The notes: a model not told the origin generated them from the sequence alone. Positions 27,152 through 35,432 are shown, numbered from the stretch's first letter. The stretch: 64,000 bases of DNA from Pseudolabrys sp. (GCA_017849615.1 JAFIGS010000016.1:1-64000); one strand, 5' to 3'. Numbers and translations: made by a program.

Positions 27152-27660
27152 CGGTCAACTCTCCTTGCACTGGCGCGCTTGACGCGCGCTTTCTTGAGCT
27201 TGATTTTGGCGGCCTTTCTTTTGGCCGCCTTGCAGGCATCGCACAGGCAGCCGGCCGGGCCGAAATACAACTCCATATGCTCTTCGCCGTAATCGAGGGT
27301 AATTTCCTCGCCTTGCGCGATCTTGCGCACGGTGCGGAACATCATGCGGCCGCGGTTCGATTCCGCCTCGGTGTTCGGATCGCAGGAGTGATTGACGTAA
27401 CGCGCCAGATTGCTGCGCGCGGAGCCGTCGATGGTGAAGCGGTTGTCGATCTCGAACAAATATTTGTTGGCGCGGCGCCTGTCGATTTCGCGCGCCTCCC
27501 GGGTGGGGATGCGGGTGCCGGTATATTCGATCAGCAATTTCCCGGAGGGGATATCGACGGTGGCGAACAGCCCCAGGCCGGTGCGGGCGCGGCCGACGCG
27601 ATAGAGCTTGGGCTTATCCTTCTGCCCGGTCTGGCGCGCGCGGACTGTCGCCTTCGCCAT
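27148..27660 (-). CDS. SET-domain protein-lysine methyltransferase (copy 1)
   Basis: Transfers methyl groups from SAM to lysine. The 170-residue protein is nearly all SET domain (residues 20-125): GRARTGLGLFATVDIPSGKL, the SAM/active-site motif RYVNHSCDPN, and EEITLDYGEEH. A post-SET-like CxCxxC (CLCDAC) near residue 140 probably binds zinc with the Cys of NHSC. A lysine/arginine-rich tail ends the protein. It lies 5 bp after its paralogue and is coupled to the cupin gene. Substrate unknown. Confidence 0.88.
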   Translation of the reverse strand: MAKATVRARQTGQKDKPKLYRVGRARTGLGLFATVDIPSGKLLIEYTGTRIPTREAREIDRRRANKYLFEIDNRFTIDGSARSNLARYVNHSCDPNTEAESNRGRMMFRTVRKIAQGEEITLDYGEEHMELYFGPAGCLCDACKAAKRKAAKIKLKKARVKRASARRVDR

Positions 27661-27665
27661 TGGCC

Positions 27666-28229
27666 CTAACGCGTCGTCTTACGCGTCGTCTTGCGCGTCT
27701 TGAAGGTTTTTTTCTTTTTCGCGCCGACCGTCTTCTTCACGGCCTTCTTGACCGCGGTACCCCTGGCCGCCGCGGCGGCGAGGCGCTTCTTGCGGCGCGC
27801 ATTGCGCTCACGCGCCTCGGCGCGCTGCCTGGCGCGGCGCTTGCGGCAGCGCGAGCACTGGCAGTTCTCCAGCCCGATGACGTTCTTGAGGTAGTCGCGG
27901 CCGTAATCGTAGGTGATCTCGTCGCCCGGCTCGATGTTCTTGATGGTGCGCACGAACACCCGCTTGCCGCGGATGAAGGTGTCGGCGTTCGGATTGCAGG
28001 AATGGTTGAAATAGCGGGCGATATTGCCGCGCTTGGCCCCGTCGATGGTCCACTTGGAGTTGACCTCGTACAGGTAACGGTTGCCGCTCTTCTCGGCCTT
28101 CACCGCGGCTTCGACGCCGAGCATCTTGCCCCGGTATTCGGCGATGGTCTGGCGCTTCTTGATGGGGCGGGTGGCGAAGATGCCCAGACCCGTGCGGGCG
28201 CGGCCAAGGCGGAACGGACGGGGAGCCAT
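27666..28229 (-). CDS. SET-domain protein-lysine methyltransferase (copy 2, histone-like tail)
   Basis: Paralogue of the neighbouring SET gene, 187 residues: GRARTGLGIFATRPIKKRQT, RYFNHSCNPN, DEITYDYGRDY and post-SET CQCSRC are all present. The C-terminal 45 residues are a Lys/Arg/Thr-rich tail (KKAVKKTVGAKKKK and RKTTRKTTR) resembling histone H1-like DNA-binding tails. First gene of the SET-SET-cupin unit. A chromatin- or nucleoid-targeted methyltransferase is plausible (inference). Confidence 0.88.
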   Translation of the reverse strand: MAPRPFRLGRARTGLGIFATRPIKKRQTIAEYRGKMLGVEAAVKAEKSGNRYLYEVNSKWTIDGAKRGNIARYFNHSCNPNADTFIRGKRVFVRTIKNIEPGDEITYDYGRDYLKNVIGLENCQCSRCRKRRARQRAEARERNARRKKRLAAAAARGTAVKKAVKKTVGAKKKKTFKTRKTTRKTTR

Positions 28230-28457
28230 ATGATTTGCTGACGATTCCAGAGGATTACACGGCGCAGGCGGAGATTGCAGATGGCAGGCCCTGCGTCAAT
28301 GCTTGGGCGCGGCTTTCGGCCTTGCGCTGTGGAGGGGCAGACCGCGCGCCGCGGGCAAGGACCGGGCCGCAGCGAGGGCGGCAAAGGCGTCCGGGATGTC
28401 GCCGCAATCGTGCCTCTTCATGGGCAGGCCTGTTCGTCCATCAAGGGAGTTTCGTCG

Positions 28458-28844
28458 ATGAAGCCGCTACCGCTTGCCTGCGCCCTCACCATGGCCGCCA
28501 CGCTGGCCGGAATGTTGACCTTGTCCGCGCCCGCTTTGGCGCAAAGCAGCCATTCCGGCCATGGCACGGCTTCCGGCGCCGCCAGCCCGGCGGGCGAGGC
28601 CTATATGAAGTCCATGAAGGTCATGGACAACGCCATGAAGACCGCCACGATGACCTGCGACCCCGACAAGGACTTCATCATCATGATGAAGCCGCACCAC
28701 CAGGCCGCGGTGGAAATGGCGCAGGCCTATCTCAAATACGGCAAGGACCCGATGGTCACCAAGATGGCCAAGGACATCATCGCCAGCCAGAACGACGAGA
28801 TCGCCGCCATGGACAAGTGGATGAAGGAGAAGGGCGGGAAGTAG
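28458..28844 (+). CDS. Secreted DUF305 family protein
   Basis: A 128-residue protein from ATG 28458 with signal peptide ending PALAQ. The DUF305 helical domain includes the metal-like motif FIIMMKPHHQAAVEMAQAYL and ends MDKWMKEKGGK; an N-terminal HSGHG adds histidines. DUF305 has a ferritin-like fold and is often associated with copper or metal handling; function here unknown. Upstream start codons in the same frame lack secretion features. Confidence 0.85.
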   Translation: MKPLPLACALTMAATLAGMLTLSAPALAQSSHSGHGTASGAASPAGEAYMKSMKVMDNAMKTATMTCDPDKDFIIMMKPHHQAAVEMAQAYLKYGKDPMVTKMAKDIIASQNDEIAAMDKWMKEKGGK

Positions 28845-28871
28845 GAGGCCGGTCGTCCCGCCTTCGCCCGG

Positions 28872-28967
28872 CCTCATGGTGAGGAGGCGCGGAACGCGCC
28901 GTCTCGAACCATGTGGCCGCCTCCATCCTTCGAGACGCCGCGCTTCGCGCGGCTCCTCAGGATGAGG
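28872..28967. repeat. Intergenic palindrome pair, family A
   Basis: Second copy of the CCTCATGGTGAGGAG / CTCCTCAGGATGAGG inverted pair, directly after the DUF305 gene. Confidence 0.7.
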
Positions 28968-28997
28968 CGGGTTGAGCCTCTCGATCCTATTCGATTG

Positions 28998-29267
28998 TCA
29001 AACAGCCCGCGCGCCGCACTGGCGCGCGTCATCGCCCGTATTGTTTGTCGAGGCGCCGGGTTCGCCTGTCGTGACCTTTGAATTCCTGAACCTCTCCAAC
29101 GAGAGGGTGTGGCGCGCCGAAAGGCGCCGCCATTCCTTATGGGTGCGCACCCGTTGCCGGATGCGCCGCGCCTGACGGCGCGCCACGAAGCGGCGTTCTT
29201 CCTTAAGTCCGCGGGGCCGTAACTTCCGGGTGCCGGTCAGCGATCGAGCCGCCTTGTGAGCGGACAT
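28998..29267 (-). CDS. Possible small basic hypothetical protein
   Basis: An 89-residue frame (ATG 29267) with a very basic centre (RRFVARRQARRIRQRVRTHK) and a polar tail. No family recognised. It is downstream of the minus-strand promoter candidate at 29506-29534, but about 240 bp separate them and no ribosome site stands out. It may instead be part of a non-coding transcript. Confidence 0.3.
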   Translation of the reverse strand: MSAHKAARSLTGTRKLRPRGLKEERRFVARRQARRIRQRVRTHKEWRRLSARHTLSLERFRNSKVTTGEPGASTNNTGDDARQCGARAV

Positions 29268-29500
29268 CGACCTCCGGCAGGCTTTCGCCCGCCTTCACCG
29301 AACCCCCGTCCAGCCATTGAAGGCAGAGCCCCGTAGTGGGCCCGGACGGCTGCCCGCGGACTCCCGGGAGCAAGGTTACGAGCCTCGCGCGCGGGCGCCG
29401 CACCGCCGTTTCGGGATCGCTCCCGTCCCGGCCCGCCCTTTTTGGGGCGGCTGCTCCATCATCGGAACGTCTCGCGACGACGCCCTCTCATGAGCCGGCG
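29200..29500 (-). ncRNA. Candidate structured transcript, identity unknown
   Basis: A region with several GC hairpins (for example CCGCCCC-AAAAA-GGGCGG near 29439-29453) following a promoter candidate on the minus strand, with only short overlapping open frames. I looked for tmRNA tag, RNase P and SRP RNA signatures and found none. It could be a small RNA or a long leader for the basic frame at 28998-29267. Confidence 0.3.
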
Positions 29501-29505
29501 AAGGG

Positions 29506-29534
29506 ATAAAAGCATAGGAAGATAGGTTGGTCAA
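29506..29534 (-). promoter_or_regulatory. Candidate minus-strand promoter
   Basis: TTGACC (-35, plus 29529-29534), 17-bp spacer, TTTTAT (-10, plus 29506-29511), reading away from the toxin gene into the unexplained 29200-29500 region. Confidence 0.45.
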
Positions 29535-29604
29535 GGGCGGTTGCGGGAAATAATGGCCGCAACCTAAAATTAGATTTCCCGGCCGCTAAAGCTGTCTTGC
29601 CGTT

Positions 29605-29622
29605 TATACATTTAGTTGTATA
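29605..29622. promoter_or_regulatory. Toxin-antitoxin operator (inverted repeat)
   Basis: Perfect inverted repeat TATACA-N6-TGTATA ending 5 bp before the ATG of the toxin gene, in an AT-rich patch. Location fits autoregulation by the downstream XRE-type antitoxin (inference). Confidence 0.6.
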
Positions 29623-29627
29623 TTTGT

Positions 29628-29990
29628 ATGCCCGATGCCGTCAAACCCGTGATCTGGATGGGCTCCAGTCTGCGCGATCTGCGGGCCATGCCCGAGGCGG
29701 TGCGGCGTGATATCGGCCAGGCGCTCTACACCGCGCAGCAGGGCGACACCGACCCGGCGGCGAAACCGCTGAAAGGCTTCGGCGGCGCGCGGGTGATGGA
29801 GATTGTCGAGCGCGACCCAAGCGGGGCCTATCGCGCGGTCTATACGGTGGAATTCGCGGACGCGGTTTATGTGCTGCATGTGTTTCAGAAGAAATCGAAG
29901 CGCGGCATCGCAACGCCGAAGCAGGACATCGACCTGATCCGGCGACGGCTTGCCGAGGTGGAGCGGGATTACAGGCACAGAGAAGCGTAA
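29628..29990 (+). CDS. HigB/RelE-type toxin (phage Gp49-like, DUF891)
   Basis: Probable mRNA interferase of the RelE/ParE superfamily. It has 120 residues from ATG 29628 (a TTG at 29616 is in frame but falls inside the operator). Core: VIWMGSSLRDLRAMPEAVRR, AKPLKGFGGARVMEIV and a C-terminal YVLHVFQKKSKRGIATPK with the Lys/Arg-rich segment typical of Gp49-like toxins. The toxin gene comes first, as in HigBA systems, 24 bp before the antitoxin. Confidence 0.85.
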   Translation: MPDAVKPVIWMGSSLRDLRAMPEAVRRDIGQALYTAQQGDTDPAAKPLKGFGGARVMEIVERDPSGAYRAVYTVEFADAVYVLHVFQKKSKRGIATPKQDIDLIRRRLAEVERDYRHREA

Positions 29991-30014
29991 GCCAAGGCAG
30001 AAGGCGGGATTGGA

Positions 30015-30347
30015 ATGGCAAAAGCAGCGGGCAAATCACGAGCGGTGCGCGGCAGCGGCAATGTGTTCGCCGATCTCGGCCTGCCCAACCCGGAGCAGGA
30101 GCTTTTGAAGGCGCAGCTGACGTTGCAGATCTACCGGATCGTCAAGGTGCGCAAGCTGACGCAGGCGCAGGCCGCCGCCGCGCTCGGCATCAAACAGCCG
30201 AATGTCTCGGCGCTGCTGCGCAATCGCGGCGGCCCGTTCTCGGTCGGGCGCCTCATGGAATTTCTCACCGCGCTCGGACAGGACGTGACCGTGACGGTGA
30301 CGCCGACGAAGAAAGCGGTGGGGGAGTTGGAGGTTGTGGAGGGGTGA
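30015..30347 (+). CDS. XRE-family antitoxin (HigA-like)
   Basis: A 110-residue antidote and repressor. The helix-turn-helix is in the middle (KLTQAQAAAALGIKQPNVSA, about residues 49-68), followed by LLRNRGGPFSVGRLMEFLTA and a beta-rich C-terminus. Partners with the preceding Gp49-like toxin, and likely binds the inverted repeat at 29605-29622. Confidence 0.87.
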   Translation: MAKAAGKSRAVRGSGNVFADLGLPNPEQELLKAQLTLQIYRIVKVRKLTQAQAAAALGIKQPNVSALLRNRGGPFSVGRLMEFLTALGQDVTVTVTPTKKAVGELEVVEG

Positions 30348-30351
30348 GATT

Positions 30352-30424
30352 TGTAGCCCGCATGGAGCCAAGCGCAATGCGGGGTGTGCGATCCCGGGTT
30401 TCGCTGCGCTTCACCCGGGCTACA
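30352..30424. repeat. Intergenic palindrome, family E
   Basis: Begins TGTAGCCCG and ends CGGGCTACA with inner hairpins; a widespread repeat type in Bradyrhizobium-like genomes. Starts directly after the antitoxin stop. Confidence 0.6.
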
Positions 30425-30435
30425 GGCCAGAACCG

Positions 30436-30566
30436 CCTCATCCTGAGGAGGGCGCGAAGCGCCCGTCTCGAAGGATGAGGGCGGCCAACCGATCTCGGGT
30501 TTACCCGAGATCGGCATCAGAATGTCCTTCGAGACGCATCGCTTCGCGATGCTCCTCAGGATGAGG
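30436..30566. repeat. Intergenic palindrome pair, family A, with nested palindrome
   Basis: Third family-A copy (CCTCATCCTGAGGAG ... CTCCTCAGGATGAGG). A nested palindrome CCGATCTCGGGT-TT-ACCCGAGATCGG sits between the arms. It separates the toxin-antitoxin pair from the AT-rich gene downstream. Confidence 0.7.
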
Positions 30567-30668
30567 CCGGGAGAGGTTATGCGTAGGGCGATAGCGAAGC
30601 GTGACGCGCCGGGATGCGATTAGCGGGCTGCGCGGGGATAATGCGCTCTATGGGCCGCGGGCCACACT

Positions 30669-32276
30669 TTATTGTATCGCCGCATTGAGTTCAGGAGCCT
30701 TACTCCCCTCAATGATGGGTCGATTCACGACAAGACCCAGTGCATTTGTTTTGGATTTCTGAATTTCAACGAACGTTTCGAACTCGTCTGAAATGCTCTT
30801 GAACTCGATGATGTCGCGTATGTTGTACTTTTCGGCACGAAGTTCGTAGCCGTTTTTGCCTTCGGTGAGCTTCAAGTCAGTCAGGAGGGAATAGCCAATC
30901 GCTCTGCCGGCAATGATTATAAAATTTATGATAAGAGTTTCAAATTTCTCCATTTTTTGTAGCTCTCGCAGTTTGTCTTCGAATGGCAGTATTCCAATAG
31001 AAAGCCCCTCCGTCGTCCCGTCGAGCATCGCGGCAAAATCGAATATGGAGGACCGGCTTTCGATTATGTCCGGCAGGGTTAGCGTGGGATCATGATCGCC
31101 GATTGTGCTAAAAATGCGCTTGGTAGAAGATAGTAGGGCTAATTGTCGGTCTGCCAGGGCCTCATTTTCGGCGGAGACCTTTTCTTCTATTGATAAAGAC
31201 GTGCTGGGCAGCGTTGTTGGAGTGATGGTGACAGTGCAATTTCCTCGCGCGAGTGTTCTCCAGAGTCGGGCGACATTCATCATTTCTGATAAAGGTCTTG
31301 CTTCCGAGTGCGAGTTGTCGGGGAGGGTGTCGAATCTCGTGCTGCGTGTTCCGTTTATCTTAGAGATCGTAATGTTAAATTTGTCGTGACGAATAAGTAT
31401 CTTCCAGCCTATCGAGTTTGAAAAAATAGCAGGTGTCGAATAAACGTCGCAATTGAATGTGGCGGGTTCGTCGCTCCCAGATCGAAATATGACTTTGCAT
31501 TTATCTGTTGGATTTGGGTCGATGGTGAGGTGGCCCTTGTTGGGCCCCTTACTTGTTTTCGGCAATGAAATATCGAAGCGGGTCTCAAACGCCTCGAAGT
31601 CGGTTACTTCGATTCTGCCTTTGCCCAAGAAGGCGTCGATAAATGCCTCGTTGTTGCCGTATCGCAGCGAAACTTCTCCGTGAAATCTGGGTTTGTTATA
31701 GCCAATCTCATTCAGTAATTTCTTCTTCTTGTCTGCGTAGCTCGCGAGATCGTTACCGCAGGCGCTTGTGACGGCTTGCAGCAGACTCGTGCCGGTTGAG
31801 TTGATCTCCTTTCCTAGCTCCTTGATTGGAAGAGAGATAAATTTGCTATTTATCCTTCGTGTTCCTTTGGCGTGCTCGCTTCGCAGCCGTTTGAGGGTGG
31901 TTGCTAGTGTCTCGTCAAACAAGTGCATGAGATACGAGGTCGAATAACTCAGGTCTTTATTAATTCGAAAGATATAGATGAATGTTGGTTTTAATTCTTT
32001 GGCGAGCAGCTCGGCCATTGAAAGGCGCAGTTTGATCTTGGTGTTTTTGCTCCATATCGTTTTGACTTGAAAGTGGCAGGAGAGGGGCGCCGGACGCTGG
32101 TCTATTGAATTTGTGTCTTGGCTCGTCATTGGGAATTCGACAATGAAGTCCCATCCACTACGGTCGCGAGCGGTTGACGGGTTAGCGGTTAGTTTGGCGT
32201 CGTTGCAAATTTCACCAAACCGCGTTTGTCCTTTGTGGCCGAGCTGATCCGAGTTTAAGGGGCGGTCGTCAGTCAT
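30669..32276 (-). CDS. AT-rich orphan protein with PD-(D/E)XK nuclease-like N-terminus (DUF4365-like)
   Basis: A 535-residue protein unlike its neighbours in base and codon use (many A/T-ending codons), indicating recent transfer. Residues 13-75 match the pattern of DUF4365-type restriction-endonuclease folds: Glu22 in a helix (GQTRFGEICND), Asp43 in SGWDFIVEF, and Gln70-Val-Lys72 in FQVKTIW. The remaining 450 residues show no domain I know; they mix beta-rich segments with a helical C-terminal third. No methylase or helicase is adjacent. An anti-phage effector is possible. It faces fumarase across 99 bp. Confidence 0.7.
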   Translation of the reverse strand: MTDDRPLNSDQLGHKGQTRFGEICNDAKLTANPSTARDRSGWDFIVEFPMTSQDTNSIDQRPAPLSCHFQVKTIWSKNTKIKLRLSMAELLAKELKPTFIYIFRINKDLSYSTSYLMHLFDETLATTLKRLRSEHAKGTRRINSKFISLPIKELGKEINSTGTSLLQAVTSACGNDLASYADKKKKLLNEIGYNKPRFHGEVSLRYGNNEAFIDAFLGKGRIEVTDFEAFETRFDISLPKTSKGPNKGHLTIDPNPTDKCKVIFRSGSDEPATFNCDVYSTPAIFSNSIGWKILIRHDKFNITISKINGTRSTRFDTLPDNSHSEARPLSEMMNVARLWRTLARGNCTVTITPTTLPSTSLSIEEKVSAENEALADRQLALLSSTKRIFSTIGDHDPTLTLPDIIESRSSIFDFAAMLDGTTEGLSIGILPFEDKLRELQKMEKFETLIINFIIIAGRAIGYSLLTDLKLTEGKNGYELRAEKYNIRDIIEFKSISDEFETFVEIQKSKTNALGLVVNRPIIEGSKAPELNAAIQ

Positions 32277-32375
32277 GGGGCTACCGGTTTTGCGTTTCCT
32301 AAAGGATTGTATAATGGTTCCAAAAAGTTGTAAGGACGCCGTAGCTCATATCGCACAACTTGGTCTGATATCCCC

Positions 32376-34019
32376 ATGAACGCCCCCGTCACACCGCCGC
32401 TGCCCCCATACTCCCATTCCCCCCTGTTTCCGCTCGGTCCCGACACGACCAAGTACCGCAAGATCACGTCCGAGGGCGTGCGGGTCGAGACGGTGATGGG
32501 CCGCGACATGCTGGTGGTGGAGGGCTCCGCCATCAAGGCGCTGTCGGAAGCGGCGTTCGAGGACATCAACCACCTTTTGCGCCCGGCGCATCTTTCGCAG
32601 CTGCGCCGGATTCTGGACGATCCGGAATCCACGGCGAACGACAAGTTCGTCGCCTATGACCTTTTGAAGAACGCCAACATCGCCGCCGGCGGCGTGCTGC
32701 CGATGTGCCAGGACACCGGCACCGCCATCATCATGGGCAAGAAGGGCCGGCTGGTGTTCACCGACGGCTCCGACGAGGCGGCGCTCGCCGAGGGCGCGCG
32801 CGATGCGTATCTCAAGAAGAACCTGCGCTATTCGCAGCTCGCGCCGATCTCCATGTTCGAGGAGAAGAACACCAAGTCGAACATGCCGGCGCAGGTCGAG
32901 ATCTATGCCGAGGGCGAGGACGCCTACAAGTTCCTGTTCGTCGCCAAGGGCGGCGGCTCGGCCAACAAGACGTTTCTGTTTCAGGCGACGCCGTCGATCC
33001 TGACCCATGATCGCATGGTGGCGTTCCTCAAGGAGAAGATCCTCACGCTCGGCACCGCGGCGTGCCCGCCTTATCATCTGGCGATTGTGATTGGCGGCAC
33101 CTCGGCGGAGCTGACGCTCAAGACGGTCAAGCTCGCCTCGACCAAGTATCTCGACAACCTGCCGACCTCCGGCAGCGAGGACGGCCACGCCTTCCGCGAT
33201 CTCGCCATGGAGCAGGAGATCCAGAAGCTGACGCAGAGCCTCGGCGTCGGCGCGCAGTTCGGCGGCAAGTATTTCTGCCACGACGTGCGCGTCATCCGTC
33301 TGCCGCGCCATGGCGCATCGCTGCCGATCGGGCTCGGCGTGTCGTGCTCGGCCGACCGCCAGGCGCTCGGCAAGATCACCAAAGACGGCGTCTTCCTCGA
33401 GGAGCTCGAGCATCACCCGGCGCAGTATCTGCCCGAGGTCGATCAGGAGAAACTCGGCGGCGAGGTGGTCAAGGTCGATCTGTCAAAGCCGATGAAGGAG
33501 ATCCTCGCGCAGCTCTCGCAGTACCCGGTGAAGACGCGGCTCTCGCTCTCCGGCACCATGATCGTCGCGCGCGATCTGGCGCACGCCAAGCTGCGCGAGC
33601 GACTGGAGAGCGGGCAGGGCCTGCCGGACTACTTCAAGAACCATCCCGTCTATTACGCCGGCCCGGCCAAGACGCCGGACGGTTACGCCTCGGGCGCCTT
33701 CGGCCCGACCACTGCGGGGCGCATGGACTCCTATGTCGATGCCTTCCAGGCGGCCGGCGGCTCGATGATCTCGGTTGCCAAGGGCAACCGTTCATCCCAG
33801 GTGCGCGACGCCTGCAAGAAGCACGGCGGCTTCTATCTCGCCTCGATCGGCGGCGCCGCGGCCAATCTCGCCGAGCACTGCATCAAGAAGGTCGAGGTGC
33901 AGGAGTTCCCCGAGCTCGGCATGGAAGCGATCTGGAAGATCGAGGTGGTCGATTTCCCGGCCTTCATCGTCATCGACGACAAGGGCAACGATTTCTTCAA
34001 GGAGCTCAATCTCGGCTGA
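32376..34019 (+). CDS. fumA: Fumarate hydratase, class I (iron-sulfur)
   Basis: TCA-cycle enzyme interconverting fumarate and malate with a [4Fe-4S] cluster. The 547-residue length and fused alpha-beta architecture match the FumA/FumB type. Cys111 in [17 protein letters not shown] is the first cluster ligand; [11 protein letters not shown] and [10 protein letters not shown] carry further cysteines. The C-terminal beta part contains [13 protein letters not shown] and KGNRS. Oxygen-labile compared with FumC; whether a FumC exists elsewhere cannot be seen. Confidence 0.93.
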   Translation: MNAPVTPPLPPYSHSPLFPLGPDTTKYRKITSEGVRVETVMGRDMLVVEGSAIKALSEAAFEDINHLLRPAHLSQLRRILDDPESTANDKFVAYDLLKNANIAAGGVLPMCQDTGTAIIMGKKGRLVFTDGSDEAALAEGARDAYLKKNLRYSQLAPISMFEEKNTKSNMPAQVEIYAEGEDAYKFLFVAKGGGSANKTFLFQATPSILTHDRMVAFLKEKILTLGTAACPPYHLAIVIGGTSAELTLKTVKLASTKYLDNLPTSGSEDGHAFRDLAMEQEIQKLTQSLGVGAQFGGKYFCHDVRVIRLPRHGASLPIGLGVSCSADRQALGKITKDGVFLEELEHHPAQYLPEVDQEKLGGEVVKVDLSKPMKEILAQLSQYPVKTRLSLSGTMIVARDLAHAKLRERLESGQGLPDYFKNHPVYYAGPAKTPDGYASGAFGPTTAGRMDSYVDAFQAAGGSMISVAKGNRSSQVRDACKKHGGFYLASIGGAAANLAEHCIKKVEVQEFPELGMEAIWKIEVVDFPAFIVIDDKGNDFFKELNLG

Positions 34020-34358
34020 GGCCGTCCTTGAACTCTCGCCTCATGGGCGGCGCCGGGTCCCGAACCGATCCGGCGCCGCTTTTCGTTGGGACGGCGCGCG
34101 GGCCGGCGGCGCGGCGGAATTTATAAACAACTGTCCGATAACGGCACAGGTCGCGGCGGATGCCATGCGCATGACGCGAAAGGTTGCGCATCGAACCAAT
34201 ATTGTCCGCAATTTTTTATGCGACGGATGCGCGGCGAATTCAGATCGACCTTGTCGACTCGAAACCGGCGTGCAAGTCTTCCGGTGGCATATTACCGTAT
34301 AGCCGCATCGCATAAGAAACGCGCCGGACAGACTGCAAGGCGAGAGGAGACTGCGCCC
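34020..34358. other. Gap upstream of the PYP-like gene
   Basis: Moderately AT-rich with no supportable gene. Open frames running through it into the PYP-like gene lack family features. No convincing promoter hexamers or terminator after fumarase were found. Confidence 0.4.
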
Positions 34359-34739
34359 ATGGCGGACGCCATTGATTTCGACGCGCCGGATATTGCCCGG
34401 CGGGTCGAAGCGCTCACCCAGCATGAGCTGGATCAGCTACCGTTCGGCGTCATTCTGCTCGACCGACATTTCATCGTGCATTTCTATTCGGCGACCGAGG
34501 CGCGCGACAGCGGCTACGGCATGAGCCCGCTCGGCCGCGACTTCTTCGAGGTGTCGCAGTGCGACGACAAACACGACCTGCGCGCGCGCTGGCTCGCGGC
34601 GATGGAACAGGGGCCGGTCGATCTCGACCTGACGCGCACCGGCGATCTCGCCCAGCCCAAGCGCGAGCTGCGCATGCGCATCGTGTCGGCGCGCAATGGC
34701 GGGCTATGGTTGTTCGTCGATCGCGACAAGCCGCGCTAG
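34359..34739 (+). CDS. Photoactive-yellow-protein-like PAS protein
   Basis: A 126-residue single PAS domain that aligns along its whole length with photoactive yellow protein of Halorhodospira. HELDQLPFGVILLD matches PYP's LDGLAFGAIQLD. Tyr43 and Glu47 fall on PYP Tyr42 and Glu46, which hold the chromophore phenolate; Cys68 in FFEVSQCDD falls on chromophore-binding Cys69. Thr50 is Ser51 here and Arg52 is Tyr53. The C-terminus LWLFVDRDK matches YWVFVKRV. This suggests a blue-light sensor using p-coumarate, but chromophore genes are not in the window and PYP-like PAS proteins without chromophore exist. The alignment is by eye. Confidence 0.75.
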   Translation: MADAIDFDAPDIARRVEALTQHELDQLPFGVILLDRHFIVHFYSATEARDSGYGMSPLGRDFFEVSQCDDKHDLRARWLAAMEQGPVDLDLTRTGDLAQPKRELRMRIVSARNGGLWLFVDRDKPR

Positions 34740-34766
34740 GTCCGGCGCGATCTCAGCGCAGACGTA

Positions 34767-35102
34767 TCAGCCTTGCGCGGCGCTGCTGACATAGTGGGGA
34801 TCGGCCTGCGCCGCCAAGGCGCGGTGATGTTCGAGCACATAGACGCGGATCGCCGACGACAGGTTGGCGTGGCCGCGCTGGCCGTCGATGGTCTGCAGCA
34901 GCATGGGCAGCGGCGTGCGGGTGCGCTCGGCGATATCGCGCAGGCCGTCCCAGAACTGGTCCTCCAGCGACACGCTGGTCTTGTGGCCGTGCAGTTCGAT
35001 CGAGCGCTTGACGATCGCCGATTTGCGGCCGAGCGGCCCCTCGGTTCTGCTGCGCTTCGTGCCGACCGCGGCTTCCGGCCGGGTCATAGTGTCGTCCATC
35101 AT
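34767..35102 (-). CDS. Ribbon-helix-helix domain protein
   Basis: About 111 residues from ATG 35102 (35099 also possible). A basic N-terminus precedes the RHH_4-like domain: AIVKRSIELHGHKTSVSLED, FWDGLRDIAERTRTPLPMLL and the C-terminal NLSSAIRVYVLEHHRA. This fold binds DNA as a dimer. In Rhizobiales such proteins are small predicted regulators of unknown target. Its neighbours are small zinc-ribbon and membrane proteins on the same strand. Confidence 0.78.
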   Translation of the reverse strand: MMDDTMTRPEAAVGTKRSRTEGPLGRKSAIVKRSIELHGHKTSVSLEDQFWDGLRDIAERTRTPLPMLLQTIDGQRGHANLSSAIRVYVLEHHRALAAQADPHYVSSAAQG

Positions 35103-35246
35103 CGCTCTCGCCCTCTGCAATCGCTGCGATGTCGCGTGCGGTTCGCAACCATCGGCGCGACTCCAGCGACGCTCCACTATTAGGCGCGCCCGCGGTGTGG
35201 ATTTTGAGCGATGTCAAATCGCCTTCACAATTTACGCCGCGGCGAT

Positions 35247-35432
35247 TCAGGTCTCGCCGGCGGGCGGCGTCCGTTTCGGCCGCAGCGGCGCGGCGTCGAT
35301 CGTGGTGTGGCAGTTGAGGCAATTGAAGCGGTCGAAATAATCGAGATGGTCGCGCGTCTTCGTCGCCTGCATGGCGACGCCGCAAACCGGGCAATGGCGC
35401 AGGGGAGGACGGGGCGGGGGACGTTGGACCAT
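35247..35432 (-). CDS. Small zinc-ribbon-like protein
   Basis: A 61-residue product from ATG 35432 with two CxxC pairs (HCPVCGVAM and FNCLNCHTT) spaced by about 20 residues, as in zinc ribbons, and Pro-rich ends. No family name known to me. Both pairs and the compact core make it more likely real than a shadow frame. Confidence 0.5.
   Translation of the reverse strand: MVQRPPPRPPLRHCPVCGVAMQATKTRDHLDYFDRFNCLNCHTTIDAAPLRPKRTPPAGET

Noticed and set aside
28990-29500. tmRNA, RNase P RNA or SRP RNA
   Set aside because: No proteolysis tag codons, no RNase P core sequence and no SRP tetraloop motif found on either strand.
34140-34358. Upstream extension of the PYP-like gene to 34086
   Set aside because: The extra 91 residues are Arg-rich noise, whereas the PAS similarity begins right after ATG 34359.
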